From Ctena decussata (taxonomy: Eukaryota > Mollusca > Bivalvia > Lucinida > Lucinidae): a stretch of DNA of 64,000 nt. Of the stretch, positions 1 through 46,520 are shown one piece after another (position 1 is the first letter of the stretch; every line of letters starts with the position of its first letter). The DNA lies in the NCBI GenBank assembly GCA_963989385.1, contig OZ022509.1:48810271-48874270 (forward strand), in the 5' to 3' direction. The notes below the pieces were generated by a model. That model saw only the letters and a list, made by a program, of their open reading frames with translations. It searched no databases and was not told where the DNA came from. The position numbers and the translations under genes were made by a program.

Positions 1-346
1 CATTGGGTCACGTGCAAAGTGAATGAACCCCGGAGGGGTTCATGTAAACTTTGCTAGTGACCCAATGTAGTTTACACTTCGATAAACATCAGAAAAATTA
101 AGTTCATTGCTTATATTTACATTCGTTTCAATCAAGTCTTTCATGAAAAATCTTGTATAAGCGCTAAAATTGAAGCAGTAAACCATGTACACGCAGTTTC
201 TTCTGCTAACAGCAGAACGGCATGCATGACGTCATGACGTTGCTGACGTCCAATCAGGTTGTAGAGAGCCATTGTTTATTTCACGTCACTGACGTCGCGT
301 GTCTCAATGTAATTATTGGAATGTAAACTACATTACGTTCCAATGG
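1..346. repeat. Hairpin-bearing inverted-repeat element
   Basis: Bases 1-67 form a near-complete hairpin: CATTGGGTCAC at 1-11 pairs with GTGACCCAATG at 57-67, with a further palindrome (AACCCC/GGGGTT) at the tip. A second inverted repeat pairs ATGTAGTTTACA at 65-76 with TGTAAACTACAT at 322-333. Between them is a TGACG-rich segment (227-297). It may be a MITE whose left end carries an inserted hairpin; the true left border may be before the window. Confidence 0.5.
227..297. promoter_or_regulatory. Cluster of CRE-like TGACGTCA motifs with CCAAT
   Basis: TGACGTCA at 227-234 is a perfect CREB/ATF palindrome, followed by further TGACG cores at 235, 244 and about 290, with CCAAT at 250. This is a promoter-like arrangement, but it lies inside a repeat and no transcript start is identified. 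Confidence 0.25.
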
Positions 347-666
347 TTTACTATAGGGCTTTTCAGTAAATACACTAAGAATGTAAATATTTGTTGTTTA
401 ATACTGAGGTCCCTATTTGCAAACTAAACTCAAATTCAACGATTGTCTCAAGGTAAGGTCAATTCGTATTCATAGACATAAGTGCAGCTGGAGTAAACTC
501 CAGTAAGTAAGAATTTCTCGAGGAACGGTGAAGCTCCCTCGACGGTGGCTCAAGTTAATTTTGATAAAAATTTCAGCGATTTCATGGCTATGATATGACA
601 ATGCGAAGAAGCACGACTACCAAAAGCTGTTGTAATAGGCCAGATGGCTTCTATGTTATACATTTT

Positions 667-701
<35 letters not shown>

Positions 702-2300
702 CAAATTCATATTTTATGGTGCTGCGTTTCACAGACAGAGTTTTGGCTTACGTCATGTGATTTGTATTTCCTTTCAGCTATAATGTCGTTTTAAAAATAT
801 TAAGTTCCTTCTTCCTCTCTCTGACTGACCGCTCGATAAAGACTGAAACACTGTCTCAAATAGCCGTTAAACCTCAAACAAACAAACAAACAACAACCCC
901 ATAAACCTCAAACAAACAAACAAACAACAACCCCAAACCTGTCAAAAAACAGCCGAATTTCTAATTTGACTGATATCTTAACAATGTTGAGCTAGAATAT
1001 AACTTTTAAAAAAGGAAACTCTGACACTATTTACACATTTTTAGCAGAAACTAGATCTACAAAGAAATGTAATTCCTTCAAAAACCTCTTCAGGTCCCCG
1101 GGTTTTTGTTAGGCTGACTTGTCTCTATATGTTAAAAATGTTATTGAGATCCGACAAATGCGGTATAAGTAAACCCCTAAAATGCGGACAGCAGACTGGC
1201 GGACAGATTGAAAACAATATACCCCAACCCCAAACTCATTTTGCCATCTGGAAGAAAACTCGTTACGTTGTCAAATCGATAACTCTATACAACCTGTAAA
1301 CTTTAGCCCTTGGCCACAAATTCCAGTGTCTTAATGGTCAATAGAGAGAAAATTTTCGGCCAAGCTTCGAATCAATAGTTAGCAAAATAAGGCGTTCAGG
1401 GAAGAAATTTCCTATTTAGCTATGTATGTAAAAAAATACATCTTTGTAATCAGTGGAATAGCAGCTTTCAGCTCATACATTATAATAGATTCGCAAATGT
1501 TAATTTATATATATTATTTACGTCCAAAAACGAAGGTTCGCGCAATTTGAATAAATTGTATAATGGTAAGCGTATGGTTTGTAGAAAGAAAACTATGGGC
1601 TCTGATGGAAGAAACTTCTCATTGACGCATTTCTATAATAATTATACCAGATTAAAGAGCTTGAAATGCTCTTTTGAGCTAGACGTTATAATGTAATGTC
1701 GGAAAATAAATCAAATAAGAAAATATGATTTATTTTTCAGCTTCTATACATTTTCCTGTTAAACTGAGAACCGTACACAGGTAATCGCTTATCTTCGACC
1801 CTCTTATTATCGAAAAAAATCCCGTAACTATAACGAGAATTCTTCCCTATGATATAGGTGGTAGTGGTGTGATTAGGGAAAGGGGTGGGATATGTATATT
1901 CAAACGAATAAAATCTTTGAAAGTACTAAGCTTCAACATACACATTTTTTTTAAATTTTATTTTAATTTTCATTTTTATACAATATTAAAAGAGGGTGCT
2001 CAACATGAAGGTTCTACATTGACCTTAGCTACATAATCCTAGCTGATCTTGAATCAAGTACCGCTACTTAATAAATAATGATAATAATAACAAACATTTT
2101 AATACAAAATATTACTTAAAATGGCTAGTTTAATCTCCAGTCCTCTCAGTATCAAAGTCAATTGTATCCAAGTTTGGTACACCTAACATAAGAAAAAATC
2201 ACTTGTGGTTACTGAAATTTCAGCAATTAAAAAAGGACGGAACCAAAGGCTTGTGGACAGTCGGACAGACAGACGGATGAGCGAACGGTCGGACGGACCT
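347..2300. other. Non-coding stretch, nothing recognised
   Basis: AT-rich DNA without a supported exon. It contains a TG microsatellite (672-700) and the 3' part of a U-type SINE with AAAC tail (about 810-925). PASK N-terminal exons were looked for here and not found. Confidence 0.5.
671..701 (+). repeat. (TG)n microsatellite
   Basis: An uninterrupted TG run of about 15 units preceded by a T run. Confidence 0.9.
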
Positions 2301-2543
2301 CCATAGCATACATCGTCTATTGGGGTGGGGGTGGGGGATGGAGGGGCTACAATGATATAGAAACATGCCCATTACAATTAATTTTAGTATCATCGAAGCT
2401 GTTCATTGCATGCAACAACGTCGTCCCCGTGTCACTATACTAGTATATGCCTAGTTTGGAATCCGTGGTATAAAAGCTGTTCACGAAACAAGTAAAGAAA
2501 GCGCATACGACGTGTGAAGGCGGGACGGGTTCGGTTTTCTTTT

Positions 2544-2596
2544 TTTTTTGTGTGTGTGTGGGGGGGGGGGGAGGGTGCTGGGGGGGGGGTGGGGGC
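2544..2596 (+). repeat. TG then poly-G tract
   Basis: A TG run passes into two G runs (about 14 and 10) separated by a short AGGGTGCT stretch. It could form G-quadruplexes on the + strand. Confidence 0.85.
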
Positions 2597-2599
2597 TCG

Positions 2600-4375
2600 C
2601 AGAAACTACCAGGAGATAGAGTCAAACAACAATAAATACAGTGATACCATGGTGATTTTTTTTCTCTATATAAGTGGTACCCATAAAAGGCACCAGTCCC
2701 AATTCAAAATAGTATCTTTTTTTCCCAACTGCAAGTTGAAAAATTCCCAGTTGCCAGAAGAATTTTTCTAGGGAGCTACACGCACAAAGTTACTTGCTTG
2801 CAGACCTGGCAGATATATAGCTATAATTGAATTTAAATATTATATATTCAGTTTCATGTCCACTATCCCACCACTTGAGCCAATATAGGTGTTCTGAAAC
2901 TTCAAATTTAAGGAAAATACAAAGAGATTTGTCCCAATTCTGTGGGCACGGGCACAATTCCGAAAATAGTGAAAAAATCACTGTACGAGAATGGAAAAAT
3001 TGATAAACATTTCAGCCAAAATACTGGAGAAGGACGGTATCGAATCCATGGCCCATGTTTAACTGGCTACACCATGAACGCTTCTTCAGGCACAGCAAGG
3101 TAAACCGGACGGACGCTCAGACGTCAAGTAGAAAAGCGTAGTTCCCGCGGTATATTTATAATTTAACGAATTTTACAGTTAGTATGATTCTACACTGATA
3201 AGCCAACCATGTCTCAAAATTTAGAGTCATTACAGTTTATATACTTTAGGAGGTCCGGTCTGGGTCCACACTGTCCTTTACATGATGCGAGTCTAACTGG
3301 AGTGTAGCTAGAGTCACCTCCACGAAGACAAATGAATACCAAAACTGTATACTTGAGCTTCACGCATTCAAGGCTTACTCGAGCGTCACTTCAACCGACC
3401 TTACTGGAGTATGAGTCGAGTATGAGTTTGAGTTGTGTTTGTGAATGTGGGCCTGGGTGGTTTATTGCTGTGCATAATGATAACAGCTTTATGATTTATG
3501 ACATCTTCAAAGGTTGATTTGTCATTGAAACAGTAGCAGCAATGAAATATTCTTCTGGAAATATGGAGAAGCATATTTTTTATACTTAAAGGGATGAATT
3601 AAATGTATTTAGTCACGACTATTACAATTAAGATAGGAAGGAGAGAGTCATACCCTTAAATCCCTCATCGTAGGCCAGCAAAGAAGTTTGTTTACATTTT
3701 CTTTCATTTTTATTGACATTTCTTGAAATCTGACTTATAAAATTCATAATGTTTGCAAAAAGGTGAGAATGAATACCACCGCCAAAAACCGTAGAATACT
3801 GCATCATAGTCACCAATTTAACTGTAGAATGATATATCTTAGCCGAAAGAAACCATAACATCTGCCGCCGAATACTATAACAAGAAATGATGAAAAAGGC
3901 AAATTACGGCCCAAAAGTGACTTTCCGGAAAGAGGTTTAAGGTTGGCGGACAGCATTATTATGTTTAAGCACCCTACTATGGATTATATTCTACAAATAT
4001 ATGATAAAATGTCTACTTTCACTTTCTTCTCTATAAAGGCTGATTTAAGGAAGAATAAAGCACTCATCGGCCTGGAATATATGCATTGTTATGGTAAAAC
4101 TTATTACAGGCAAATTTTACTATGAATGAAGGCATATATACCTTAATTATCAAAATTTACTCCAGTTTTATAATTTGTTTACACGGTTTCTAATGACGCT
4201 TTCCCACAATTCTTTGTAAAACCGGCAAAAAACCATAACTTTAACATACGCATACAGAAAGTAACAGAATACCGCAATAACACATTGTAGGTAGTGTGTA
4301 TGTGAAACATTTGGACAGAACAACATGCAAACAATATAGACCCAGTTCTGACAACTCTTAAGGTAAATAAGTAAA
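2600..4375. other. Non-coding stretch, nothing recognised
   Basis: Unique-looking AT-rich DNA. Short open frames on both strands show no domain and no exon-like borders. Confidence 0.45.
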
Positions 4376-4377
4376 GT

Positions 4378-4592
4378 TTACGGGGAAGGAGCACTGCCAT
4401 TTTATTTTTGCCTCCCTTATCTATTCTGATCAACCCTTTTGGGAAGAGTTTGCTCTTAGGGGTGCAAATTTTTTACTCTAAGAGTAGACCTTATTTTGGG
4501 AGGGCCTTGGCTTCCAGAAAAGGAAACAGGAAGTCAGTAAGTCCATTCCCCATTATAGAAATGGCAGAAAAACTTGGTGGTGTAGCCATACA
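4378..4592. repeat. Family D palindromic MITE, copy 1
   Basis: Family D is an imperfect palindrome of about 220-240 bp. Its arms read outward-in as a GGGGAAGCAACTCTGCCAT motif, an AAAGGAAAGAATTTGCTCC core and its complement, then AGGAAGTCA and a GTACACCCATTCACC end. This copy lacks the outermost left bases. It lies upstream of the first PASK exon found. Confidence 0.7.
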
Positions 4593-4679
4593 CATTAGGG
4601 ATCAGTTTGAGCAGGGTCTATACAGTTGCCAACAGATTTATGACACATTGATTAATGTCACAGTGGGCTAGTCTAATTC

Positions 4680-5455
4680 ATAAATGGCTGATTTCAGTGC
4701 AGTATAGATGGGTGACTTGCAGTATTTCAGCTAGCAAAACCCAAGTTCACTATGTCTGTTTGGTGATTCTAACTATAAGACTAAATGTTCAAGACTTTCA
4801 GTTTTGCTTGCCAGTAGATCTGCAATTATAGGTTAAATTTAGTATTTGTCAATTTTAAGTTATTTCCAGCGTAAACCATTAAATTTATTTCTAGAAGTAA
4901 ACGTTTTGAGCATACGGAGTAAATAGATTAGGAAGTTTTTCATAATGTATCCAACCGAATACGAAATGCAATTGACTGTATATCAACTAAGGCTAGTATG
5001 ATGATTGAAATAGCAACTTGGGTTAAAAACGATTGATGTGGCTCTGCTCACCGAGGCCCCCCCTAAGGATACCAACTTGTGAGAGCTCTTTCTCTTATTC
5101 TACTTATCTCTCTATTGCTAATATTTTTCTTATTTTATTCTATTTTCATCTTTCTTTTCCAGCTTAGCCGGATCCTATATAAATAATTTCATATGCATTT
5201 TATAGGTATTACTTGCTGGAATTTATATTTGCATATATTGGTAGAGCTGATTACTATTATATGATAGTGACCTTGATCACAAGACGTTTATTCTCCACAA
5301 TGACTGTTAAAGGGAGAAGAATTCATATAAGCCATTTGGCTTTTTTCGAATCCCATTTGTATACATGTATTGATATATAAATTACTGTGTCTTGCTCTTG
5401 AATTGTTAGACATATTATGCAAATAAACAAGTTTAAACCAAACCATTAAATTTCA
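4680..5455. other. Non-coding stretch, nothing recognised
   Basis: AT-rich intron or upstream DNA with no exon or repeat that I can place. Confidence 0.4.
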
Positions 5456-5456
5456 A

Positions 5457-5545
5457 GTATTGGAACAGATAGGTCTAAGCAAACAGTGCAGACCCGGATC
5501 AGACTCTGATCAGGATTTACACTGTTTGCTATTCCATCTGCATCT
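5457..5545. repeat. Family B small hairpin element
   Basis: A GCAAACAGTGCAGACCCGG arm pairs with the complementary CAGGATTTACACTGTTTGC around a GATCAGA core. Other copies of the family are at 23470-23560, 33115-33232, 34543-34645 and 50125-50240. Confidence 0.65.
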
Positions 5546-5633
5546 GTGGATGCATTACTGCATTGTAAAACCAAAGTCTTTCTTTTTTAGGACAAGTATA
5601 TTGATTATCTTAGGTGACCCAAGTTTTAGAAAA

Positions 5634-5855
5634 TACAGTGAACTCTTGAGAACATCTCTAACACTAATATCGCAAATTACCTCTTAAATCAAAGAATATG
5701 ATTTGGACACATTTCCTATTTTCATTTACTTTTCATCTCCTGTTATCTCAAACTTCTGATATCTCAAAGTAAATTTTCTGGGACCAGAAGATTTACATTG
5801 AGGTATCAGTAGTTTGTGATGAACTTTGATATTGAGATATCGAGAGTGGACTGTA
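5634..5855. repeat. Palindromic MITE (family V), copy 1
   Basis: Ends are TACAGTGAACTCTTGAGA and the complement of TACAGTCCACTCTCGATAT, with TATCTCAAA-rich arms. It ends 19 bp before PASK exon a, so it supplies most of the branch-point region of that acceptor. A second copy, split by a transposon, is at 34816-35019 plus 38448-38462. Confidence 0.75.
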
Positions 5856-5874
5856 TATGGTAACTTTGTTTCAG

Positions 5875-40479
<34,605 letters not shown>

Positions 40480-40511
40480 TATTGATAAAAGGCATTGACT
40501 AGGTTTGAGTT

Positions 40512-40715
40512 GGGTAACTTAGGACAGTGGGTAAATTTGGACATACCATTGCATAACAGTGAAAATCCAGATGAGACGGCTCATGATGAGCCGTCTCATC
40601 AGGATTTTCACTGTTTGCCCAGTTAATTTTGTTTTAATTCCAAACAACTGGCATATAAAGGAAACAGTGTCACTGTCCGAATTTACCCACTGTCTGAATT
40701 TACCTGAAATTACCC
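40512..40715. repeat. MITE in PASK 3' UTR (family Q), copy 1
   Basis: Ends GGGTAACTTAGGACAGTGGG and the complementary CCCACTGTCTGAATTTACC region. The core is a near-perfect hairpin, AGTGAAAATCC.GATGAGACGG and its mirror (40557-40618). An inverted copy is at 45556-45760. Confidence 0.85.
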
Positions 40716-40934
40716 TATTTGATGAGTGTATATGCAGAAACTACCATATTTATGATAAATATTGAGACAGATAAATGACATGGGATGTTACAGCCCTTTC
40801 AACAGTGTTTCAGTTATTCAGGGCAGAATGAAAAAATTCAGTGGTTATATATAATATATGGTAACTATTGCAACATGGGGCAGACTCAAACACATAACAA
40901 GAGCATTAATCCCTCAGCCAAAGAAAACAGGCAA

Positions 40935-40940
40935 AATAAA
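40935..40940 (+). terminator. Candidate PASK polyadenylation signal
   Basis: AATAAA lies 456 bp after the stop codon, before the next large palindromic element (41026). It is the first good hexamer seen downstream. Cleavage has not been shown, and transcripts could end elsewhere. Confidence 0.35.
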
Positions 40941-41025
40941 TATTGGGACATACCAGCAACTTATTTATTAGACCCTAACATTTTCGAATTTTGGAAGTCA
41001 GGAAATATTTTTGAGGGATGATATA

Positions 41026-41250
41026 TGAGCTGCAATGTGACAAAACCAACAAAGTGGCATGTGCACCCAGGAAAGACTCCGATCAGCTTGGGCTTCTGCC
41101 CAGTCTGATCAAAGTCTTCACTGTCTGCATGGAGCTAGCTTAGACCCTTAGCTACCCTTTCAGCACACAGCAAAGACTGATCAGACTGGCTGATCTGAGT
41201 CTTTGCACTGAGCACATGCCACTTCATTGGTTTTGTCGTGTCGCGACTTA
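41026..41250. repeat. Family A MITE, copy 5
   Basis: Ends TGAGCTGCAATGTGAC and GTCGTGTCGCGACTTA. The right arm has lost part of the GGGCGGATGCCCAGG block. Confidence 0.85.
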
Positions 41251-41347
41251 GATATAAAACTGAAGACAAACAGTGCAGTCACAAATCAGACTTGCTGTCT
41301 ACACTGTTTCCCCAGGCAGTCTGTCGACAGATTATGATAAATATGGT

Positions 41348-43085
41348 AAAGTCTGAGCCCAGTTGTTCAAAGCATCGTTAGCTAAATAATGCCATTAGTT
41401 GATGATTTTTTAGCTCATCTGTTAAGGTGAGCTTATAGTATAGCCTTGGTCTGTCGTCCGTCGTCGTTCACACTTTTAATCATCTTCTTCTCAGAAACCA
41501 CTGGGCCGATTGAAGCCGAATTTCATATGGAGCCTTAACAGGATGGGGGAATGAAAGTTTGTATATTTGACCCAGGTCACATGACCAAGATGGCCGCCAT
41601 GCACATATATAGTAAAAACCTTAAAAAATCTTCTCCAGAACCACTGGGCTGGTTGCCTTGAAACTTGGTATGTAGCATCTTGAACTCCAGTACTACAAAG
41701 TGTATATAAATGATGACCTTGGCTTGACCTTGACCTATTTTATGGCAAGGTCAAATTTGGTCCCTTAGGCTTTTAAATGGGAAAATCTGAAAAAGTGCAT
41801 TTTTCTGTTGTGCTCTGTGATATGGAAATGTAGTCAATTTCAACACCTATGGATATTAGATGTCAAGGTCATTTAGTGACCTTGACCAAAGGTCATTTGT
41901 GCATTGGGTGTCAACATTTTCAAACATCTTCTCCCCAGAAACCATTGGTCTGATGGAAGCCAAATTTCATATAGAGACTTTACAGGATGGGGGAACAAAA
42001 GTTAATATATTCGGCCCAGGTCACGTGACCAAGATGGCCACCATGCCCATATATGGTAAAAACCTTAAAAAATCTTCTTCTCCAGAACACTGGGCCGATT
42101 GCCTTTAAACTTGGTATGTAGCATCTTGGACTCCAGTACTACAAATTTTATGTAAATTATGACCTCAGGTTGACCTTGACCTATTTTACTCCAAGGTCAA
42201 ATTTGGTCCCATAGGCTTTTGAATGGTAAAAGCTGAAAAAGTGCATTTTTCTGTTGCTATTGTGCTCTGTGATATGGAAATTCTGTCATCATCAACCCCT
42301 ATGAATACTAGAGGTCAAGGTCATTGTCATCATCGTCCGTTGTCAACATTTTCAAAGGACTTCTCCTCAGAAACCACTGGGCTGATTGAAGCCAAATTTC
42401 ATATAGAGACTTAACAGGATAAAAAAACAAAAACTTATAAATTTTGTATCCAGGTTACATGACCAAGATGGCTGCCATGTCCATATATGGTAACAAACTT
42501 AAAAATTCTTCTTCTCCAGAACCTCTGGGCCGATTGCCTTGAAACTTGGTATGTAGCATCATGGACTCTAGTACTACAAAGTTTATATAAATGATGACCT
42601 TGAGTTGACCTTGACATAATGTATGGCAAGGTCAAATTTGGTCCCTGAGGCTTTTGAATGGGAAAAGATGAAAAAGTGCATTTTTCTGTTGCTATTGAGC
42701 TCTGTGATATGGAAATGTAGTCAACTTCAACCTCTATGATTTAGTGATTTTATAGATGTAGCCCTGGTGGAACAGTTTACACACTCACCATCCAATCCTA
42801 TAGAATTGCAGCCTGTTTATTAAACTACCGGAGCTGAAAGCTTACATTTTGGCCACTTGACCTGAGCATATACTGGCAGGTGAGCGATTGTTGCCCTTGG
42901 GCGACTTGTTTAGTCTTACAGAACACAAAAATCAATTTTGAAAGTATTTTTTGCTGAAAAAAAAATGTGAAGTTGCAAAAGCTCCTCACATTTTTCATCA
43001 AAAAGTTAAAAATGTAAAAGTTCAGTTGAAAATGTAAAGTCTCACTATGATTAACTAATGACATTGTTTAGTTTTTAACAACTGG
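41348..43085. repeat. Family F MITE split by element H3
   Basis: GAGCCCAGTTGTTCAAAGCA to GTTGATGATTTTT (41348-41410) continues after the insertion with AGTCTTACAGAACAC (42912) and CTCCTCACATTTTT to ACAACTGGGCGCAG (43085). The uninterrupted copy at 53985-54235 has the same order. Confidence 0.75.
41406..42911 (+). mobile_element. Helentron-like element H3, three 440-bp units
   Basis: The 5' end is TTTTTTAGCTCATCTG with a perfect AGCTCATCT/AGGTGAGCT hairpin (one G:U). The 3' end is CAGGTGAGC (42877), then a TGCCC/GGGCG hairpin and ACTTGTTT. Units with CAAATTTCATATRGAG at about 41519, 41962 and 42394 (spacing 444 and 432) are related to those of H1: CCAAGATGGCC, CCAGAACC.CTGGGC and GACCTTGACCTATTTTA. 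Confidence 0.78.
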
Positions 43086-43330
43086 GCGCAGATCAGCTAG
43101 CTGTATGTAATAGACTGTGATAGTGTTGAATCTCTTAATATATGTATTGTAATAGAATTTGGGCTAGTTCAGAAAAAGCATACATATTTTTATCAGCATA
43201 CATTTATAGCCATTTTTAATGTAAGAACAATATTTTTAGCCATAGTAATAGAGCCTTACAAATTTTATGCAGTATGGGGCCCTGAGATTTTTTTTCTTAG
43301 CACAAGTAGTTTTCTGTATCTTCACATAAT

Positions 43331-43568
43331 TGAGCCGTGACACGACAAAACCAACAATGAGGTTATGTGCCCAGCGCAGACTCAGATTAGCCTGGGCATC
43401 CGCCCAGTCTGATCAGAGTCTTCGCTGTCCGCATGGAAGTAGCTTAGACCCTTAGCTACCCTTTGGGCACTTTACGAAGAGTCTGATCCAACTGGGCGGA
43501 TGCCCAGGCAGATCTGAGTCTGCTTTGGGCACACAACCACATTGTTGGTTTTGTCGTGTCATGGCTCA
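43331..43568. repeat. Family A MITE, copy 6
   Basis: Complete palindrome with both CATCCGCCCAGTCTGATC arms; ends TGAGCCGTGACACGAC and GTCGTGTCATGGCTCA. Confidence 0.9.
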
Positions 43569-43569
43569 T

Positions 43570-44344
43570 ATTTTATTGGCTATAAAAGGGGTCTTTTTCT
43601 CCACTCCAGAATGATGTCAAATATCTTAACAGTCTTATGTAATTATGCTATGACCAATCCGAAAATCTTAATCCATCTTGACAGATGGATTCCATTTTGT
43701 GGCGGAAAACCCCCATCTTATAACCAACCAGATACAGTATTTCCCATGTATGCAAATGCAAATTACTTATCTTTCCAACTAAAGTGGAAAAAAAAGAAGA
43801 AAAAATGGTAACACCATATTGATCTTGTTGGTGCACTGTGCACTTAACTTTTTTAGAGCTGCAGCAGATACTGCTTGTAAACTTTCTCCCTGAAAAGTGC
43901 ACATTTCAAATACTTACTATGTGTGAACGGAAACAAAAATAATGTTCACAGCATCAGAGAAAAGTTGCTTTAGGATGGAGACACACTTTGCAAAAGAAAA
44001 ATAAAAAAGATTTTATAGTGTTTTCAGCTTTGTAAAATAGCAAAAAAAGATTTTCAAGTAAAATTCTGTGGGTTTTTTTTTCATATGATTCATAAAAGCA
44101 TGTGCTTTGTGCATATTGGGACATCTGCAAAAGATAGGTCAAGTACGTATTACTTTCTTTTTAAACCCTAGTCTTACGCCAACCCCCACATTTACAGATT
44201 TATGCAGAAAAGTCATCTCCCACGGTGACTTTGCAAAATAATACAACTTACAACAAAATCTGTGCATTTTGGTGCTTGCTTTTGGCTACAAAGTCCTAGC
44301 ATAGGCCACAAAAAAAATAATTTTGCCTTTATTTTCATATCATA
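43570..44344. other. Intergenic stretch, nothing recognised
   Basis: A weak ATCCATCTTGACAGATGGAT palindrome near 43670 resembles the centre of family J. No coding signal. Confidence 0.4.
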
Positions 44345-44581
44345 TGAGCTGCTATATGACAAAACCAACAAAGTGGTATGTGCCCCAAGCAAAAACCAAT
44401 CAGCCTGGGCAGCTGCCAGTCTGACCAGAGTCTTTGATGTGCTCTTAAAGGGTAGCAAAGGAGCTGAGCTAGCTCCATGCATACAGGGAAGACTCTGATC
44501 AGACTGAGCAGATGCCCAGATTGATATATGTCTTCACTGGATCCACATGCCACTTTATCAGATGTGTTGTGTCATGGCTCA
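44345..44581. repeat. Family A MITE, copy 7
   Basis: Diverged but full length; ends TGAGCTGCTATATGAC and TTGTGTCATGGCTCA. Confidence 0.85.
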
Positions 44582-45550
44582 AATACTTTCATTGCAGTCT
44601 TTGTATACTTGTACATTCAGTTGAAGTTCTCTCATTTAGGGACAAAATATTTTACTTCTATGGAATCTAAAAAATGGTAGCAAAGACTCTGATCAGTTTT
44701 CACAGTCTGATTAGTTGCTGTTAGTATATGCCTGTGGTTCCTTCATTATAACTTGTTATATAGTAAAACAAATTCTAAGTTCATAGATTTAAGGCATCCC
44801 TAACAATGTACATCATTCAGCGAGTGACATATTTTCAAAGTTAGGTACAATAATGACTGAATAGGTACTATAATGACTGAATAGCCAGGACTGAAATGAT
44901 AGCAAACTTAAATCATCTTCAGATACAAGGAGACAGACAGAAACCTTTATTTTTGGTCATATAAACATGACATATGAGGTAATTACTGATTAAATGCAGT
45001 GGTGGTTCAGCCAGTATTAACCCATCCATGATCGCGCACACACCTGTGAGACAACCTGCAGTCAATGCTGATTCAAGGTCATGACGCCAAATCAACACGG
45101 GTTCACATGGTTTCAACTCTGGGTACCTGTTGGGATAATATAATAGAAAATCTGATGAGGAAGAGACCAAAAAAATAGAGATAAAAATCAAACTCAAGTC
45201 ATTTTATTTTCCTGCTTCCGAAGTTGCACTATTACGTATTGTCCTGTGTTCAGACTCTTACTGTAAACCTTATACTTTTCGAAGGCTCCAAAACGCCACT
45301 ACATGTAGGTCCTCCAGATCTGTGAAATTGTAAGACATTGATTTTTGCTTTGCTAAGTGTATGCATATTACATAGAGGCATTATCTAAATTGTATATACT
45401 GTGTACAAAAGCGTATTTATTTTTCATAGTTTTATTTAGCATAGTTTTATTTTATACAGGATATAATTTTTAGATCAGCTGTAGGAAGAATAAAGGAGCT
45501 TTTATAGTCACCCTGATCAGCCGCATTCCCCTTGGAGAGAGGTTTTGATT
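44582..45550. other. Intergenic stretch, nothing recognised
   Basis: AT-rich; a short direct duplication GTACTATAATGACTGAATA occurs near 44846-44885. No gene. Confidence 0.4.
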
Positions 45551-45555
45551 TTATA

Positions 45556-45760
45556 TAGGGTCAAGTCAGGTAAATTCTGACAGCAGGAAAATTTGGGCGA
45601 TGACATTGTTTCCTTTATATTCAAGTTGTTTGGAATTAAAACAAAATTAATTGGGTAAACAGTGAAAATCCTGATGAGACGGCTCATTATGAGCCGTCTC
45701 ATCTGGATTTTCACTGTTTGCAATGGTATGTCCGAATCTGCCCACTGTCCGAAGTTACCC
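45556..45760. repeat. MITE (family Q), inverted copy 2
   Basis: Near-identical to 40512-40715 but in opposite orientation: GTGAAAATCCTGATGAGACG hairpin, ends AGGTAAATTCTGACAG and CCACTGTCCGAAGTTACCC. Confidence 0.85.
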
Positions 45761-46081
45761 TACTAGACCCTAATAGGCTATGCTGTATCCCGTGATGAGA
45801 GATTACCATTATGCGAGTTTTGCCATGATAATAGTGACAATCTAGAGAGGGGAAACCACCCTGTCATATGGCACAATGTCATGTGAAGTGAACTAGTGTA
45901 ATGGTTATCACTCTCAAGATATCTGCCAGGAGCTAAAAAAATTGTGTTGCCATCAAAATTTTCGGCTGCATGCTGCTTAAGTGCCTTAAATGTTTCAGCG
46001 AAGGTTGTGCTTTCAGTTTGTATATAGTCAGTGCTAGATCATTCATAGAAGATGCTTGTGAAAGAATAAAATGAAACAAAA

Positions 46082-46294
46082 TTTTCATGGGAAGCAACTC
46101 TGCCATTTTTTTCCCAATTCTCAGAAGGGATTAAGTCTTAAATGAAAGAAGCAAATTATTTCCTTGAAGAATAGGCTTCTTTTGACAAAGGGCTTGTTTG
46201 TCCAGGAAAGCAAACAGGAAGTCATGTAAATTGTTTTAAAAGGTTTCTTTTTTGTAAAAATGGCAGAGATACACAAAGGTTATCCCATATGCTT
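46082..46294. repeat. Family D MITE
   Basis: GGGAAGCAACTCTGCCATTT left arm, AGCAAATTATTTCCTTGAAG centre, CAGGAAGTCATG right arm. It abuts the next element directly. Confidence 0.7.
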
Positions 46295-46520
46295 TAACCC
46301 ATTCCATTCGGGATACCCCTTTAGGGGTATCTGGGCAAACAGTTTGGATTCAGATCAGGCCCCACAAACGTGGGGCCTGATCTGAGATCCAAACTGTTTG
46401 CTGCCAAGACATCATTTCTACAAGAGTTAGTTAGACCAATATTGTCAAAATAGTCTTGATTTTTGATGCAGACGACAATTTCAGCAGACAACAAAAAATA
46501 CCCAGAATGCAATGGGTTAA
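46294..46520. repeat. TTAACCCATT MITE (family P), copy 1
   Basis: Ends TTAACCCATTCCATTCGGG and CCAGAATGCAATGGGTTAA. The interior has a GGATACCCCT/AGGGGTATC stem and a GCAAACAGTTTGGATTCAGA to CCAAACTGTTTGC hairpin. It is almost identical to 53736-53964. Confidence 0.9.

Noticed and set aside
1..5874. Upstream PASK exons (N-terminus, PAS-A)
   Set aside because: I read all frames for PAS-A-type motifs and phase-0 donors; none was convincing. They probably lie before the window.
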